The notes under the pieces: generated by a model
Databases searched by the model: none
What the model was told of the DNA's origin: nothing
What the model saw: the letters and a program-made list of their open reading frames with translations, nothing else
Shown: in pieces, positions 1 through 12,517 of the stretch
Layout of the letters: every line of letters starts with the position of its first letter
Numbering within the stretch: position 1 is the first letter of the stretch
From: Hedera helix
Taxonomy: Eukaryota; Streptophyta; Magnoliopsida; Apiales; Araliaceae
NCBI GenBank assembly: GCA_947179155.2
Contig: OX359285.1
Coordinates: forward strand, 12,585,510-12,649,509
Direction: 5' to 3'
Length of the DNA stretch: 64,000 bases
Made by a program: the position numbers and the translations under genes

Positions 1-1130
1 TACTTGAACAGTTCTTTAATCTTTACTTGTATAACCTGTAGACTTCTTGCACATCTGACTCTCTTTGATGATCGTAGAGTTATCCTGGTAAGGAGTCGTA
101 GAGTTAACTCTACGATCTATACAGAAACGTTGAGTCTTCTTTGCTTGGAATCGTTGAGTCCACTCTACGATTCAATAGACTGATCAACCTAACATATTTG
201 ATCTTTTCTAACTAAGGCCTTTCTTACATTATTACATCATTACATATTGAAAGGACATTTACAGACTCTGTCATGCACAAATTTAACACTGATTCATCTT
301 TAAGCAACTCTGCTTATATCATACAACGTTTATGCAGAATGACTTTTATTGAAAGATCAACCTAACATTTCTGATCTTTAAAATCTAAGTCCTTTGTACA
401 CATATAATTAAAAAAGGACTTTACAACATTATAACCAGATAACTTTCATTCTCTTTAATAAGAAACAGATAGTTTATAGCAAGATCATATTTGTTTAAAC
501 AAGTGTGCAAATCAAAGTATTTGAAATGAGTAATATACATCAAGCACACATGACAATGTAAACCCACAATTAGATTAACACATAATCACTTTGTCAAATA
601 ACCACATAAGCACTTTTAGAACATCTAAGCACATAATCAAGTAAGCACATAAACATATTAACACATATGCACTTTCAGAGTGTCTAAGCACATAATCAAT
701 TAAGCACATAAGCACATTAACACATATGCACTTTGTCAGATACATATTGACAATTAACCATATAAGCACATTATAAAATCACTTTTTCAAATAACCACAT
801 AAGCACATTTAGCCCAATCCTTTTTGCACAACAGTCATCATCATCAAATCAAACAACATTCAACATTCTTCATTCGACAGATTTTAGAGTAGGGTGCACT
901 ATTACCCAGCTGAGGAGGGCCAGTCCATGCATACTATCAGCAGGAGCTTGGTAATGGCTATAGGGGATGAGGAGTATGATGATGCAATTCGTCGAGGGAT
1001 GCGCAATCATTAGTTGTAGTTATTTTATGCCATTGTATATATACAGATGTAATAAAACCCAACTTTTGTTTTGACAGAGGGTTAATATGTTGTAAATTCC
1101 AACTCTAGGAAGTTTGTGGGATATGTTTAT
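1..1130. repeat. Unassigned repeat-rich DNA left of LTR1
   Basis: No gene is visible. Positions 96-115 form a perfect 20-bp palindrome (TCGTAGAGTT and its complement), with related arms at 71-81 and about 150-174. Around 540-815 there is low-complexity DNA rich in the phrase AAGCACATAA. Its only open frame (575-769, minus) reads as a Leu/Cys/Val-rich repeat and is not a credible protein. Positions 880-1130 are ordinary AT-rich DNA and lie directly against the LTR1 target duplication, so LTR1 inserted here. It may be the LTR or leader of gypsy element G1, but I see no primer binding site to prove that. Confidence 0.5.
626..742. repeat. Two-copy 59-bp tandem repeat
   Basis: Two nearly identical units of about 59 bp lie head to tail (626-684 and 684-742). 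Each starts with CTAAGCACATAATCAA and ends in ATGCACTTT. Partial related units flank them at about 585-630 and 777-815, where the phrase TCAAATAACCACATAAGCAC is shared. This looks like a small minisatellite inside a retroelement remnant. Confidence 0.75.
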
Positions 1131-1829
1131 TGTAACGCCCCGAGATCCCACATTCCCTTAACTAAGTCCAATTATGTATGGATAAGATAATCATTAACTT
1201 TAAACCACATTAACTGAAATCTCGTGCGTTAAAACTTAACCTTTAATCTTTTAAACCATTCAGTTGACCATAATGCGATCCAATTTTTTTTTCTTACATA
1301 CATAACCGGCCTCAGAATCATAACCTTCAACTTCTATTCATTAGAACATAGGTCAAACATTATTTAATTGTGACCTAGTCTATTACCATTTCATCATCAT
1401 ATATATGTTATGATTTACATAACCTGTACATAAAAATTCGCCATGGACTATTCATACATGGCAGTGTTTACATATACTTGTTCTGTATCTGATCTTGTTC
1501 ACATACACTTGATTTCATATATACATTTGTAACATACATGTCATGTTCCATACATCTGTACCATACCTGCGAGTTTTATACATATACTTGACTTACGATA
1601 ATACAATCATCAAACTATATCCTTTACATTGTCTAACTGGATAGTACATGCATTTACATTTAGCTATATGGATTTATAAACCATACATTCCTTAATACCA
1701 TTATGCGTTTACATTTATCTGGCTTATTTGCAAATTACACAAATATATATATCAAATTTCCTCATGCTGATCCATCTATTCACATTCTTTACCTTAGCTG
1801 CACCGGAACCTCCGGCCTTCTCGTACTTT

Positions 1830-1879
1830 ACCTGAAATGTTAGTTTATAGCAAGAGTGAGCATAAAGCTCAACAAGTCG
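1830..1879 (-). promoter_or_regulatory. Conserved LTR promoter-like module (LTR1)
   Basis: Read on the minus strand: TTGTTGAGC, a short spacer, GCTCACTCTTGC, a TATA-like CTATAAAC, then CATTTCAG. The same order occurs in ten other LTRs of this window. Its role as core promoter or 3' splice site is inferred from this order only. Confidence 0.55.
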
Positions 1880-2548
1880 TTTAGATAACACATTTCATGC
1901 TAGCAGTTTATATCATGCGTCATGTCTCTTTACTTTATCATGCTATGCTTAATGTCACATAATTCACTTAACAGTTAATACACATAGTGGCACGAAGTGC
2001 ACATTTCAACTAACACATAGTTCACGAAGAACAATTCATACATTTAAGTCTGAAAAAATTTCCTTTACGCTTTTATTTACTTAACATTTGTCGCCTTGCT
2101 ATCCTTCCTTGCCTCGGGTTGCTAATCCGATTCTTATCTATCCACATTGCACTTATATGTCATTAAAAGATCATATGACTTAATATAACTTATCAAACTT
2201 ATCTCATAATTATCCAACCATTCGTCTCTAATTATTTCACTTTTGATGTATTATACCCTATGTAGGTTAATAATATATCCTAACTCATTACCGATATTTA
2301 ACATAACTCATAACTTACTTGGCTTAGCTTTAGACATATTACATTAGGCCATTTATCATTCTATTATATCTTGACACCCTCTATTTTGGCCATTCTTTAA
2401 CTATCTAGGGTTTACATAGCTTATCATTATCATTCCATATCAAAAGGTCGCATTTCGGACACTTCAAATTTTTTCTGCTATAGTAACATTTTGCCTCGGC
2501 GCTTTCAGACTTCACTGGCCGCGAAATCCTCTCGGCCCATGAACAGTT

Positions 2549-2568
2549 CACTGCGCCCCGGCGCAGTG
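2549..2568. repeat. GC-rich perfect hairpin in LTR1
   Basis: Arms CACTGCGCC and GGCGCAGTG (9 bp) are separated by CC. A further CACTGCGC copy lies just downstream in the same GC-rich patch (2490-2600), which stands out from the AT-rich LTR. It occupies the place of the GC palindrome cassettes seen in other LTRs here. Confidence 0.8.
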
Positions 2569-5237
2569 TTCAGTGTTAAACACTGCGCTAGCCGCACAGT
2601 CCTGCAGAAACAGAATTTGATTTTAGATGTTGCTTTGGTGATTTTTAACTCCTTCAATATACATCCAATTAACTCCAAATTTGGAACAGAACTAGGTATT
2701 ACTACCTAGTATTTTACAAAAATTTTAGTTGCCTCATTTGGCTTCTCAAAATCATAGATACATTAGCCCGTAGGAGGGTTGTTCACAACAATTTCAACAT
2801 TGAGAAAATTTTTTAACTTCAAAATCAACTTTTTACCAACTTTGTGATTTTTGGACATAAGCTTTAAAACTCTATTCCAACATTCAATAAAGTTCATATA
2901 ACTCGTATATGACATGTTCCAACTTTTAAAATCATAAAACTTCGCACGAGGCGATATTTGTCCGTAAAAATCTCTTTCGCGTTGAAACGATCGATTTCGA
3001 TCGCTTGAATCGCCTTTTTATTCAAACTTAATTCCGTTGATTACCAAATTGACTCTAACATGTTTATTTACATAAAAACAAGTCACATGACTTTATTTTA
3101 CCTTTAATTCCTTAAAATTGCTAAAAATCACACTTTGACGGTAATTTGTCAACTTTTCAATTCCAAAACATGAACTCACTTGACAACTTAAACTCCACAC
3201 ACCTCATAAGCTACCACATACACATTTAATAACTATATAAATCCACATAAGTTTTAACTGCACATTCTAATGCACTTTACAGATTATAATTTGGTTTAAT
3301 GGTAAATTATAGCCTAATATTGTAATCCTTCATACCATATCATGTTTTTCAACCATCAAAGCATCTTGTAAGCTATTTAACATGAATTTTCTTATACTTC
3401 AAACATGTTCAACCATTCTCACTAGTTTTTCATCAAATTTAACAACATATAACATATGATCATGCCTTAAATCATGGTTTCTAGCTTGAATTCATACATG
3501 AATAGTGCACCATCTTTATTTTACCAAACTTTGAGCTTAGGGTTTAATCATATATCAATCAATTAGCATGTAGCTCACCTAAATCACATAATCAAGCCAT
3601 GTATTTCAAAGATACATGTATGGCCAGCCTTATTTTTGCATTAAAACACTTAAACACCAAATTTTAAGGCTTGAACATGATTATACCTCATTGAATGGCC
3701 AACTTCCTTACACTGAAAGCTTTGTCTTGACAAGCTCTTCCTCTTTTATTCTTGCTCCTTGATCATTTAAGCAACCTAGCTCCATGATTTCCAAGCTTTT
3801 TCCTTAGCTCCCATGGCTTTTCTCCCTTTTTCTCTCTTGCTAGCTCACTTTACTTGTGACTTTGAAGGAAATGAAAAAAATGGCTAAGTTAGCTCATACT
3901 TACTAATATATACATACATATATTATATCCACATTACCAACAACTAACCATCCTTGGTTAGGTTTAACTCATGCATGGTTAAGGGGCATTTATGTCATTT
4001 CTTATAGTTAGCTAAGGATATAATGGCCATTAAACCATTTGGGACACATATGTCATTCATCAAATTATCAAGGGCACTTTAGACTTTAACCATAAAATCT
4101 AGAGATTTATAATTCTTAATAAATCATAACTTATTCATTTTCAATACATTTCAATTCCATTTTACTCCCAACTTGTTTCATCATGCTTGAATTTTAATCC
4201 ATCATTAAATAATCCATAATTTGCTTGTCCTATATCATTTGTCGCATTTTCAAATACTAATTTCATCAATCAATTATAATCATTTAATACTTAATTCTCT
4301 ACTAACTTTCTCGATTCCCGATATCTCGAATAGTCAGAGTACTCGCTTTTTCCATAAATCGCTTCCTCGAGAAGCAAACCTCGATCGAATTACCAAAATT
4401 CATCCCTTTATCCTTTTTATGCTCATAATGCCTTTATCACGACTTTTACGTCCTTTACTTATTTACTTAGTACACATAATACCAAATTGGTAACACACTT
4501 GCATACTACATTATTCTTGTACATTCTCAGGGGTATTACTTTCTGTATCTGTACATCATATACATGATTATCTTATTTCAATCATTCCACATTATCAAAT
4601 TTCTTAATAACCTCAAACGTTTAACGATCGTTAATTGTATCATTCCTTTATTCCTTAATAGACCGATTAGGTCATACAGTTCATTCTTCACTGCACATAC
4701 ATACCTACCTTACCATTTCTGTCACCCAACATCTCAGGGCCTATTCATTAAACTCGTCTTTAATATTTATAACTCAAGCTACGTTCATATACTCTTTCCT
4801 CATTTACATCATTTCCTCCATTTTCAACTATTCTCTCTTTATCAGATTAAATACATCAGTCTTCATACACCCAGTCTATCATATGCTGACACAATTAGTG
4901 TCCTATAGAATTTATTTTATGTCCTTTATCTTTAATTTGCTATATTTCCATTTAATCATCAAAATCATAACTATAATAATTGTAGTATCTGCTACATGCT
5001 AATATACGTTAAATACATAACTAGTCCTCATACGTTCAATAGACCTTTATTAAACTAAGAGTCCCTCTTAAGCATTTCAACCACATAGGTCACTTATAGC
5101 CCCTCGCTTAAGTAATAAATCATACTTAATCTTTCTTACACTTTTTTGTCATTCATAACTAGGTTTTTAACTATTAACCTTTATTTAATTTACCATAATG
5201 CTTGTTTAGCAATTTTGTAAAATTCTGGGGTGTCACA

Positions 5238-5471
5238 TTTATGATTAGATCCCATTTTTTGTAACCTTTCAAGGATAAAGGTATTTATAGCAGTATGCTT
5301 GTGATGTAAGGTGCTATGCATCATTGTTTTAGCATATAAATATAAATGCTATTATTTTTTATGATTATGTGTTTTGATTGGTTAAACCTTTACTTTAATG
5401 TTTAAAAGATAAAAGAATAAGATTTAGTTATAATAATAACTTAGAAGTTTTCTTTTCTCTTTAATCAGACA
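5238..5471 (+). other. Leader (5' untranslated) region of gypsy element G1
   Basis: AT-rich DNA between the end of LTR1 and the first gag codon. It contains the right-hand TTTAT target copy of LTR1 (5238-5242) and no open frame. By position it is the untranslated leader of G1. No primer binding site was recognised. Confidence 0.5.
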
Positions 5472-7890
5472 ATGGCGCCACGTAGACAACCACCAAGAAA
5501 TCAAGGAGTAGAAGAGTCAATTAATAATGATGAGGGAGGACACAATGTAGACCCAATGCAAAACTTTGTCGATATGCTAGTAGGGGCAATGCAAATTTGA
5601 CATCCAGTGGTAGGAAATCCGCCATTGCCGCCGAATCAGTTGACCAATTTAAAAAACTTTAAAGCAGTTGGACTGCCGGAGTTTAGGGCAACAACAGACC
5701 CAATCGAAGCCCAGTCTGTTAGGGTTTCGACACAGTGAAAGTAGCGGAATTTAATTTTTTTTTGAAACCCTAAAACAGGATCCATGCAAAACCATATCAA
5801 TTCAGAGGTTTAGATTATTTTACCGATTATCTGAGATGGACAGGAGACTATGGAATTCTAGAACGGCTTCGAATCTTCAACGCAATCCAGCGACTGCGTC
5901 TCTATGGTATCCACACGAATGCTTCGCAAACCGTCACACGATCTGCAGCGAAAGGGATATGCGGTACTAGCCACCAAGATCAGAATTTCTGAATTATTTT
6001 TCTCTAGCCTCTTTCTGAAAGCGGCTAGGGTTTTTAGTTTTTTTCCTTACGTGATTCAGACTACTGATATATCATATATATAGTAGTTAATAGGAATTAA
6101 CTAAAACCTAATTTAATTAGAAAAATAAAATTCGAATTTATATATATTATATTTTAATTAAGTCTTACTTAATTAATATACATATATACAAATTATGCTA
6201 TTAATTTAAATTCGTAATTTTAAATACTATCAATCATATTGACATATTTAAAATACTTACAATTTAAATTAATTCTTTTTTAAATACATTCTAAGTGTGT
6301 GACCCAATAGGTTATTATTATGTTGACAATAATTTTAAAATTATATTATAAAATTATAAATAGCGAGCGACATCTAGTAATGCATCACTGTTACTCAAAT
6401 AATAATAAGATCGATGATTCGATACAACCTTTTCGTGACCAATGTTTCAAAGTAATTTAATCCTTTTAACCTTGACATCCTAGATTAAACTCGAGACATG
6501 GAAAATGTCATACTCTTCATAATTTAATCTGAGTTTTCTTGATCAATGAGTAGACTATATGAAACAAATCACTATTTGAGCATGACCATGCATTTCATAG
6601 TCCTACTCAATCAAGAGGCCTATGGATATCACCCCTAATATATAGGAGGGTTAAATTCCATCTAGATCACTCATATTCCTCACACGATTCATGATGTACC
6701 CAATAATCACCTTTATTGTCCACCCTATTAAAGGTGACCTTTGATGATATCAAAGTATACAAATTCTCGTGTAATAATATAGTGACTTCAGGTCGGAGGA
6801 TCATTACATTATTGTCACTATGAGAATTTCTTATGACACTTTACATAATGCTCCATGTAGAATTCTCATGGTGGGTCTGTCCAGTACATTGTTCTCTAAC
6901 ATGTACCTATGCATTGACTCAAATATCTCATATATTTATGACCAATGAGATTTGGCCATCAGTCAATCCGCATACTAGTCTCAATGCATCATTGTTGTCC
7001 CATTAACAATGATACTCGACTAGGGACATTTAAGAGCAATGATACTAATTGTAATTATATAATCTCATGTTCAAGTCACATACTTGAAGCTATATAATTC
7101 GTATCACTATTCTAAAGACTTTTATTATGCTAACATTTATATAACGCAGTAAATGAAATCATAATAAAATAATCCATTTATGTAATCAAATATAATATCA
7201 AAAAAATGTTAAGCAATTATATCAAATAATTAGCCTCTAGGGCATCAACTCTAACACAGTCATGGATAAAGGAGATAGAGAAGGCATTTGTCATTGCAAG
7301 AGTGACGGAGTAGCAAAAGACTATTTTTGTTACCTATATGATGAAGGGAGAGACCAATTTCTGGTGGGAAGCCAATCAGAATAGGGTTGGAGAAGGTGTG
7401 GTGTCATGGGCAAGGTTTAAGGAGATATTTGATGAGAACTACTTTCTAAAAAGTTTGAAGAGTAGAATGGAGGTTATATTTCTAGAACTAAAGCAAGAGA
7501 ATAAGTAGGTACCTGAGTATATGGCAAAATTTAATGAGTTGGCCAGGTTCGCTCCACATCAGGTGGACACGGAGGAATGCAAGGCTAGAAAATTTGAGAA
7601 TGGTTTAAAACCATGGATATTTTTAACAAGGTGACAAAACTACAAATTGATTCATTCTCAACTCTTGTGGAGAAGTCAATCATAGCTGAAGGAGAAAACA
7701 AGGCGTTATCCAAGTATAACCAAGAGAGGAACAAAAAAAGAAGCGAAGGTGGAAATGAGAATAGTAACATTAGTGGCAGCAGCAACAATAAGCGTAAATG
7801 AGATAACAACAATGATAAAAGCTCAAGAAATCAACAAGAAAATTTTCAGAAAAAGAAGGCATGAAACAACTGTGGGAAGAATCATTCCGG
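5472..7890 (+). pseudogene. G1 gag (capsid part), broken Ty3/gypsy
   Basis: Gag forms the retrotransposon particle. The ATG at 5472 opens a frame beginning MAPRRQPPRNQG, a common start for plant chromovirus gag. The frame hits a TGA near 5598, continues to 5716, is split by a 1540-bp solo LTR, and resumes at 7262 with WIKEIEKAF. The Retrotrans_gag core follows (FWWEANQN, then SWARFKEIFDENYF, then YMAKFNELARF) with two more TAG stops and a frame change near 7630. It continues into the nucleocapsid and protease frame at 7898. It is clearly non-functional. Orientation and order agree with the pol remnants downstream. Confidence 0.85.
5717..7256. mobile_element. Solo LTR, probably Ty1/copia, 1.54 kb
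   Basis: Begins TGTTAGGG and ends CTCTAACA, a short terminal inverted repeat typical of copia LTRs. It is flanked by a perfect 5-bp duplication CAGTC (5712-5716 and 7257-7261). Removing it and one CAGTC copy joins the gag frame of G1 exactly, which proves the boundaries. It has no coding capacity. The exact copia lineage and orientation are not established. Confidence 0.9.
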
Positions 7891-7897
7891 GGAATGC

Positions 7898-8626
7898 ATG
7901 AAGGGCAAGAACATATGCTACAATTGTGGGCAGGAAGGACACATTCCTCTAAAGTGTCCCCACCCAAAGAAGGGAGGATGCTATTCGTGCGGAGCTGCTA
8001 ATCATAGGATAAAGGATTGTCCTAAAAAGAAGAATGATGGAGGAAGTGGAAACAAAAACAATAACAGCAGATTAACTATCGGGGGACTGGAACATCAGAA
8101 CAACCCGACAGCACGAACCTTTAACATAATGGTGCAAGATGCCGTGAAGTCGAAAGACGCGGTGTCAGGTATTATTCTAATCAATAATATAAATGCTTAC
8201 ATATTATTTGATTCGGGAGCTACCTGTTCATTTGTGTCTGATGATTTCGCTAGACAGTTAGAATTGTCTAGAGAAAAGTTAGAAAATCCTATGAATATAG
8301 AAATTACAAATAAAGAAGTGATTCATGTAGAGTATATACATAGGAATTGTTGTGCTAAAATCAGGGGTCAGAAGTTGGTTGTGAACTTAATTCCGATACG
8401 TTTGGGGGAGTTTTATGTTATACTTGAAATGGATTGGTTGTTTAACCACATAGTGGTAATTAATTGTCAGAAGAAGTGTATACACCTTAAGATACCAAAT
8501 AAGTCTAAGGTTGTATTTTATGGTAGTAAGTCGTCAATGCAATCTTGTTGTCTGACGATGATGCAGGCCAAGAAACTGTTGAAGAAAGGATGTATACGAT
8601 ATCTGACACATGTAGTGGATACATAA
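7898..8626 (+). pseudogene. G1 nucleocapsid zinc knuckles and aspartic protease
   Basis: An open stretch of 242 codons. Two CCHC zinc knuckles come first (CYNCGQEGHIPLKC at residues 7-20 and CYSCGAANHRIKDC at residues 28-41); they bind RNA during packaging. The retropepsin active site follows near residue 105 (ILFDSGATCSFVS). The stop TAA at 8624-8626 is followed in the same frame by the reverse transcriptase region, so this is one pol frame cut by point mutation. The ATG at 7898 is internal to the ancestral polyprotein and is not a true start. Confidence 0.85.
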
Positions 8627-9421
8627 ATGGTGAATCCTGAGATGGAACAAATATCAGTAGTTAAGGAGTTCATTGATGTTTTCTCAGATGAACTGCTAGG
8701 TCTTTCACCAGATAATGAGATAGAATTCGCGATTGATTTAGTACCAGGGACAGCGCCGATATCAAAAGCACCATATAGGATGGCTTTGATAGAGATGAGG
8801 GAGTTAATGGTTCAGTTATAAGAATTGTTGGATAGGAAGTACATCCAACCTAGTGTTTCTCCATGGGGAGCACCTATGCTGTTTATAAAGAAAAAAGATG
8901 GATCAATGAGACTTTGTATGGAGTATAGAGAGTTGATCAAAGTAACGATTAAGAACAAGTACCCGTTGCCAAGAATTGACGATCTATTTGATCAACTAAA
9001 AGGGGCAAAGTACTTTTCAAAGATTGACTTAAGGACTGATTATCATCAGTTAAAAGTAAGAATGGAGGACGTACCCAAGACGACATTTAGAACTCGTTAC
9101 AGCCATTATGAGTTTCTGGTGATGTTGTTTGGACTAACAAATGTGCTAACCACATTTATGGACATGATGAACAAAATATTCAAGCAGTACTTGGATAAAT
9201 TTGTAGTTGTGTTCATTGACGATATTTTGGTTTATTCCAAAACGGGAGAGGAACATGTCAAACATTTAAGATTGGTGTTGGAGATATTAAGGAGGGAGCA
9301 GTTGTATGCCAAATTTTTGAAGTGTGAATTTTGGTTAGAGAAAGTTCAATTTCTAGGTCATGTTATTGACAAGGAAGGAGTTTCAGTAGATCCTGCAAAA
9401 GTGAAAGCGGTGATTAATTAG
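8627..9421 (+). pseudogene. G1 reverse transcriptase (chromovirus, Tekay/Del-like)
   Basis: Reverse transcriptase copies element RNA into DNA. It is in frame with the protease and cut by a TAA at 8819-8821 and a TAG at 9419-9421. Recognisable blocks are APYRMA, VSPWGAPMLFIKKKDGS, LRTDYHQLKV, and the catalytic FIDDILVYS near 9218-9245, which carries both aspartates. The block AKFLKCEFW followed by VQFLGHVI is usual for plant chromoviruses. It is inactive because of stops, yet the catalytic residues remain, so decay is moderate. Confidence 0.9.
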
Positions 9422-10040
9422 GAACAACCAAGGACGTCAACGGAGATTAGGAGTTTTTTAGGGTTAGCGGGTTATTATCAAAGATTTATCAAGGACTTTT
9501 CAATGATAGCAATGCCGTTAACAAATTTGACAAGGAAGACAGTGAAATATGTATGGACAGAGAAGTGCGAGGAAAGTTTTTAAGAGTTAAAGAAGAGACT
9601 TAGTGAAGCATCTGTGTTAACTTTACCAGACGACATGGGACGTTTATGGGCTATAGTGATGCATCGCACAAGGGACTAGGCTGTGTGCTTATTCAAAACA
9701 ATAGGTCATTTCGTATGTGTCAAGACAATTAAAGGATTATGAGAAGGGATACCCTTTCCATGACTTGGAGTTGGCAGCGGTAGTGTTTGCCCTTAAAAAT
9801 TTGGAGGCATTATTTATATGGAAAAAATGTGAGATATTCACAGACCATAAAAGTCTGAAGTATATCTTCATATAAAAGAAGTTGAACATGAGGCAGAGAA
9901 GATGGTTAGAATTAATCAAAGATTATGATTGTGAGATTCTATATCATCACAGCAAAGCCAACGTAGTAGCTGATGCTCTAAGCAGAAAGAGCAGAGAGAA
10001 GTTGTTTGTATTGACGGACTAGGAAGAACTGGTAAAAGAA
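9422..10040 (+). pseudogene. G1 RNase H region, frameshifted
   Basis: It continues pol after the stop at 9421 (SFLGLAGYYQRFIKDFS). Several stops and frame changes follow between 9580 and 9740. The RNase H core is then legible as ELAAVVFALKNLE, IFTDHKSLKYIF and VVADALSRKS near 9960-9990. RNase H degrades the RNA strand during reverse transcription. The minus-strand frames overlapping it (9737-9919, 9916-10104) are shadows. Confidence 0.85.
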
Positions 10041-10640
10041 ATGGCTCGAATGAAATTGGAGGTGAAAAATCCAAAGGAGTCGATAGGGATGGAAGCGAGT
10101 CCAACCTTATTATATAAGGTGAAAAAGACTCAAGATAAAGATGAAGAATGTATTAGAATAAGGAAGAAAATAACCGATGGAGAAGAGGTTAAGTTTAAAG
10201 TGGATAACAAAGGATTGCTAAGGTTTAAAAATTGGATTTGGGTACCGCTAGTGCCTAAATTACAGGGGAAGATTTTGCAAGAGGCCCACAGTACGAGATA
10301 CTTGATACATCCGGGTAATACGAAGATGTATCAAGATCTACATAAGCATTTTTGGTGGCCGAATATAAAAAGAGAGGTTATAGAGTGTGTCAGCCGATGC
10401 CTAACTTGTCAAAAGGTAAAGGCAGAACATCAAAGACCAAGCTGGTTATTACAGCCGTTAGAGATTCCTGAATGGAAATGAGAGCATATCACGATAGATT
10501 TTGTGGTAGGACTTCTAGCAACACAGAAGGGATATGACGTGATATGGTGATTATAGATCGATTAACAAAGTCAGCGCACTCTTTGCTGATCAAGATTAAA
10601 TTCACTTTAGATCAGTTGGCCAAGTTGTATATTAAGTGGT
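10041..10640 (+). pseudogene. G1 integrase, truncated
   Basis: An open frame (10041-10481) carries the integrase HHCC zinc domain: a histidine in RYLIHPGNTKMY, then CVSRCLTCQK. The catalytic core begins after a TGA near 10480 (HITIDFVVGL, DRLTKSAH), with a frame change near 10545. It is lost at about 10640, where sequence homologous to LTR10 begins abruptly. About half of the integrase is therefore missing, through deletion or ectopic recombination with LTR2. Confidence 0.88.
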
Positions 10641-11521
10641 TTAATTATTGAAAATTAATCCACATCCATAATATTTATGAATTCGCACATAGTGCATTTG
10701 AAGCTTTATAGTTCTTTGATTCATGAACTGTTTAAGAATGTCTACGCTAATTATTTCGGCTAGACACTGTATGTATTAATTCATTAACTTGAATACTTTT
10801 AAAAGCTTATCCAAATCATTGGTTGATGCAGATTCTTATAGTAAGACTGAGAACGAACAACCCTAAATAAGAGGATTATATTTCAGGAAATCGATCTTTG
10901 CACAAGATGTTTGAATGTTATGCATATACACGGGGTACAAGAGGTTGATCCCCTCAAGTGCTAAAAATAATAAAAGGGTCAGATACATATCTGATTTACC
11001 TTAAGTATTAGCTCATGGTCCTTCGAGGCCACTCAGCAGTAAAGACTTAATTATTTCTTCTAATTGAAATTGATTTTTGTTCTTTCATAATTGTTATATA
11101 TTGTCGAAAACTTTGAAGTTATTCTCATTCACTAATGATTTATCAAATCTTGTATTTATTATTCTTAAACTTGTTGAGCAAGCTAGTTGCTCACCCTTGC
11201 TATATCATGAACCATTTTCAGCTAAGCCCGAATGCTCCAAGAAAGACAAAGGCAAGGGAAAAGCCAAAGTTTAGATTATTTCATGTTAGATAGATTATTT
11301 GTTTAAATATGTAATTACAGTTTATAAATCTTTTGTAATCCCTTAAGATATGTACTGTTTATGTTAAGGTTAGAAGTCTTTGGGATTGTAGTCCTTTTTA
11401 TAAGGAACATTTATGTATTATTTCGCGAAGTTTAAATGAATACTACGTATTTTTTGCTATTATATTTTGGATTATGAGCACTAAACACGAGATTATGGAA
11501 CCCAGATTTGGGGGTGTCATA
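10640..11521 (+). mobile_element. LTR2: 3' part of a gypsy LTR
   Basis: It is collinear with 48645-49517 (LTR10) over its whole length, with the same phrases such as TGAACTGTTTAA and ACTGAGAACGAACAACC. It ends GGGGGTGTCATA, a one-base variant of the usual GTCACA end. The promoter-like module is at 11169-11221, 300 bp from the end. The 5' part is missing where it meets the broken integrase at about 10640. The right neighbour is a copia LTR, also cut. Confidence 0.82.
11169..11275 (+). promoter_or_regulatory. LTR promoter-like module with Lys/Gly-rich mini-ORF (LTR2)
   Basis: TTGTTGAGC, spacer, GCTCACCCTTGCTATATCA, then CATTTTCAG, then CTAAGCCCGAATGC, and a short Lys/Gly-rich frame ending KKDKGKGKAKV and a stop. 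The same order and tail recur in LTR3, LTR5 and LTR10, and in altered form in LTR4 and LTR9. Confidence 0.55.
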
Positions 11522-12186
11522 ATAATAAAGGGTATGCTCGGGTATAATAAGTTATACATAGAAATAGGTGAATGATCCACAAAGGATCTACCACTTCTAG
11601 TAAAAGGATGTCCCATGTAATTCGATAAATGACAACTCAGTAGTCCTTAGAAAAGATAAAATAAAATTAGAAAGGAGTTTCTAATTTATATTAATTCGAG
11701 TTGTGCATTTGAGAATCAAAATGCATATGATTAAATAAAATAAGATTTGACATTAATTACATGTCTTATATTTAATTAGGATATTTTACGATAGAATGAT
11801 TGAATTGTACAATAACTATTCGCGAAATAAGTTCTTTTGTGATTAAATGTTGAAATTCATATTATCTGAAAAGTAATTGATCGCTAAGGGGACTTATCCT
11901 TATTGTGGAATAAATATTATTTATTTAAATGAATTAAATAGTTTAATTCATTTGTGTAAATAAGATTAGAATGGTTCTAATTAATTTATTCTATAACTAA
12001 TATAATATGGAGAACCTAAAGGGTCACACCGCAAAAGAGAAGTATTTATTTAAGAAGTAAGTGGCATAATCGTAATAATAAATTAAGTATATTTAATTTA
12101 TTTTATGATGATATAATAAATTAAATAGCTTAATATTTATAATTTAGTATTTTAAAAATACTAATTATAAATTAATAAGAGGAATC

Positions 12187-12239
<53 letters not shown>

Positions 12240-12476
12240 GAGTTTCTAAATGATTTAGGAATTAATTAATAAGAAGTACTCCCATTATAAATAATTAAGT
12301 TCCTAAATGGTTTAGGAATTGTAATTATTATATTAAATTAATTTAGTTACTAATTAGATTAAGAGTTAAATTAAAATCTTATTACTAAAGAGTTTAAGAT
12401 AGTTGGACAAATCTATGTATAAGAGAAGTCTTATTATGAATTGAGGTTACTTACACAATTCTCTACATATAAGGAG

Positions 12477-12517
<41 letters not shown>

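Larger units (their letters stand above)
1131..5237 (-). mobile_element. LTR1: solo Ty3/gypsy-type LTR, 4.1 kb
   Basis: The unit starts TGTAACGCCCCGAGA and ends CTGGGGTGTCACA, the near-inverted ends typical of long chromovirus LTRs. It is flanked by a perfect 5-bp target duplication TTTAT (1126-1130 and 5238-5242). No internal region is present, so it is a solo LTR left by recombination. Orientation is minus because the promoter-like module at 1830-1879 points left, about 700 bp from the 1131 end. A GC-rich palindrome cassette lies at 2490-2600. The short open frames inside (2491-2709, 4221-4493, 4564-4908) match nothing I recognise. It interrupts the leader of G1. Confidence 0.9.

Noticed and set aside
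540..815. Spaced repeats at 540-815 as a CRISPR-like array
   Set aside because: Only two full copies, no constant spacer length, and the context is a plant genome. It is a minisatellite.
4221..4908. Two ORFs of 90 and 114 codons in LTR1
   Set aside because: Low-complexity, Leu/Ser/His-rich translation of AT-rich LTR DNA. No family resemblance and no start context.
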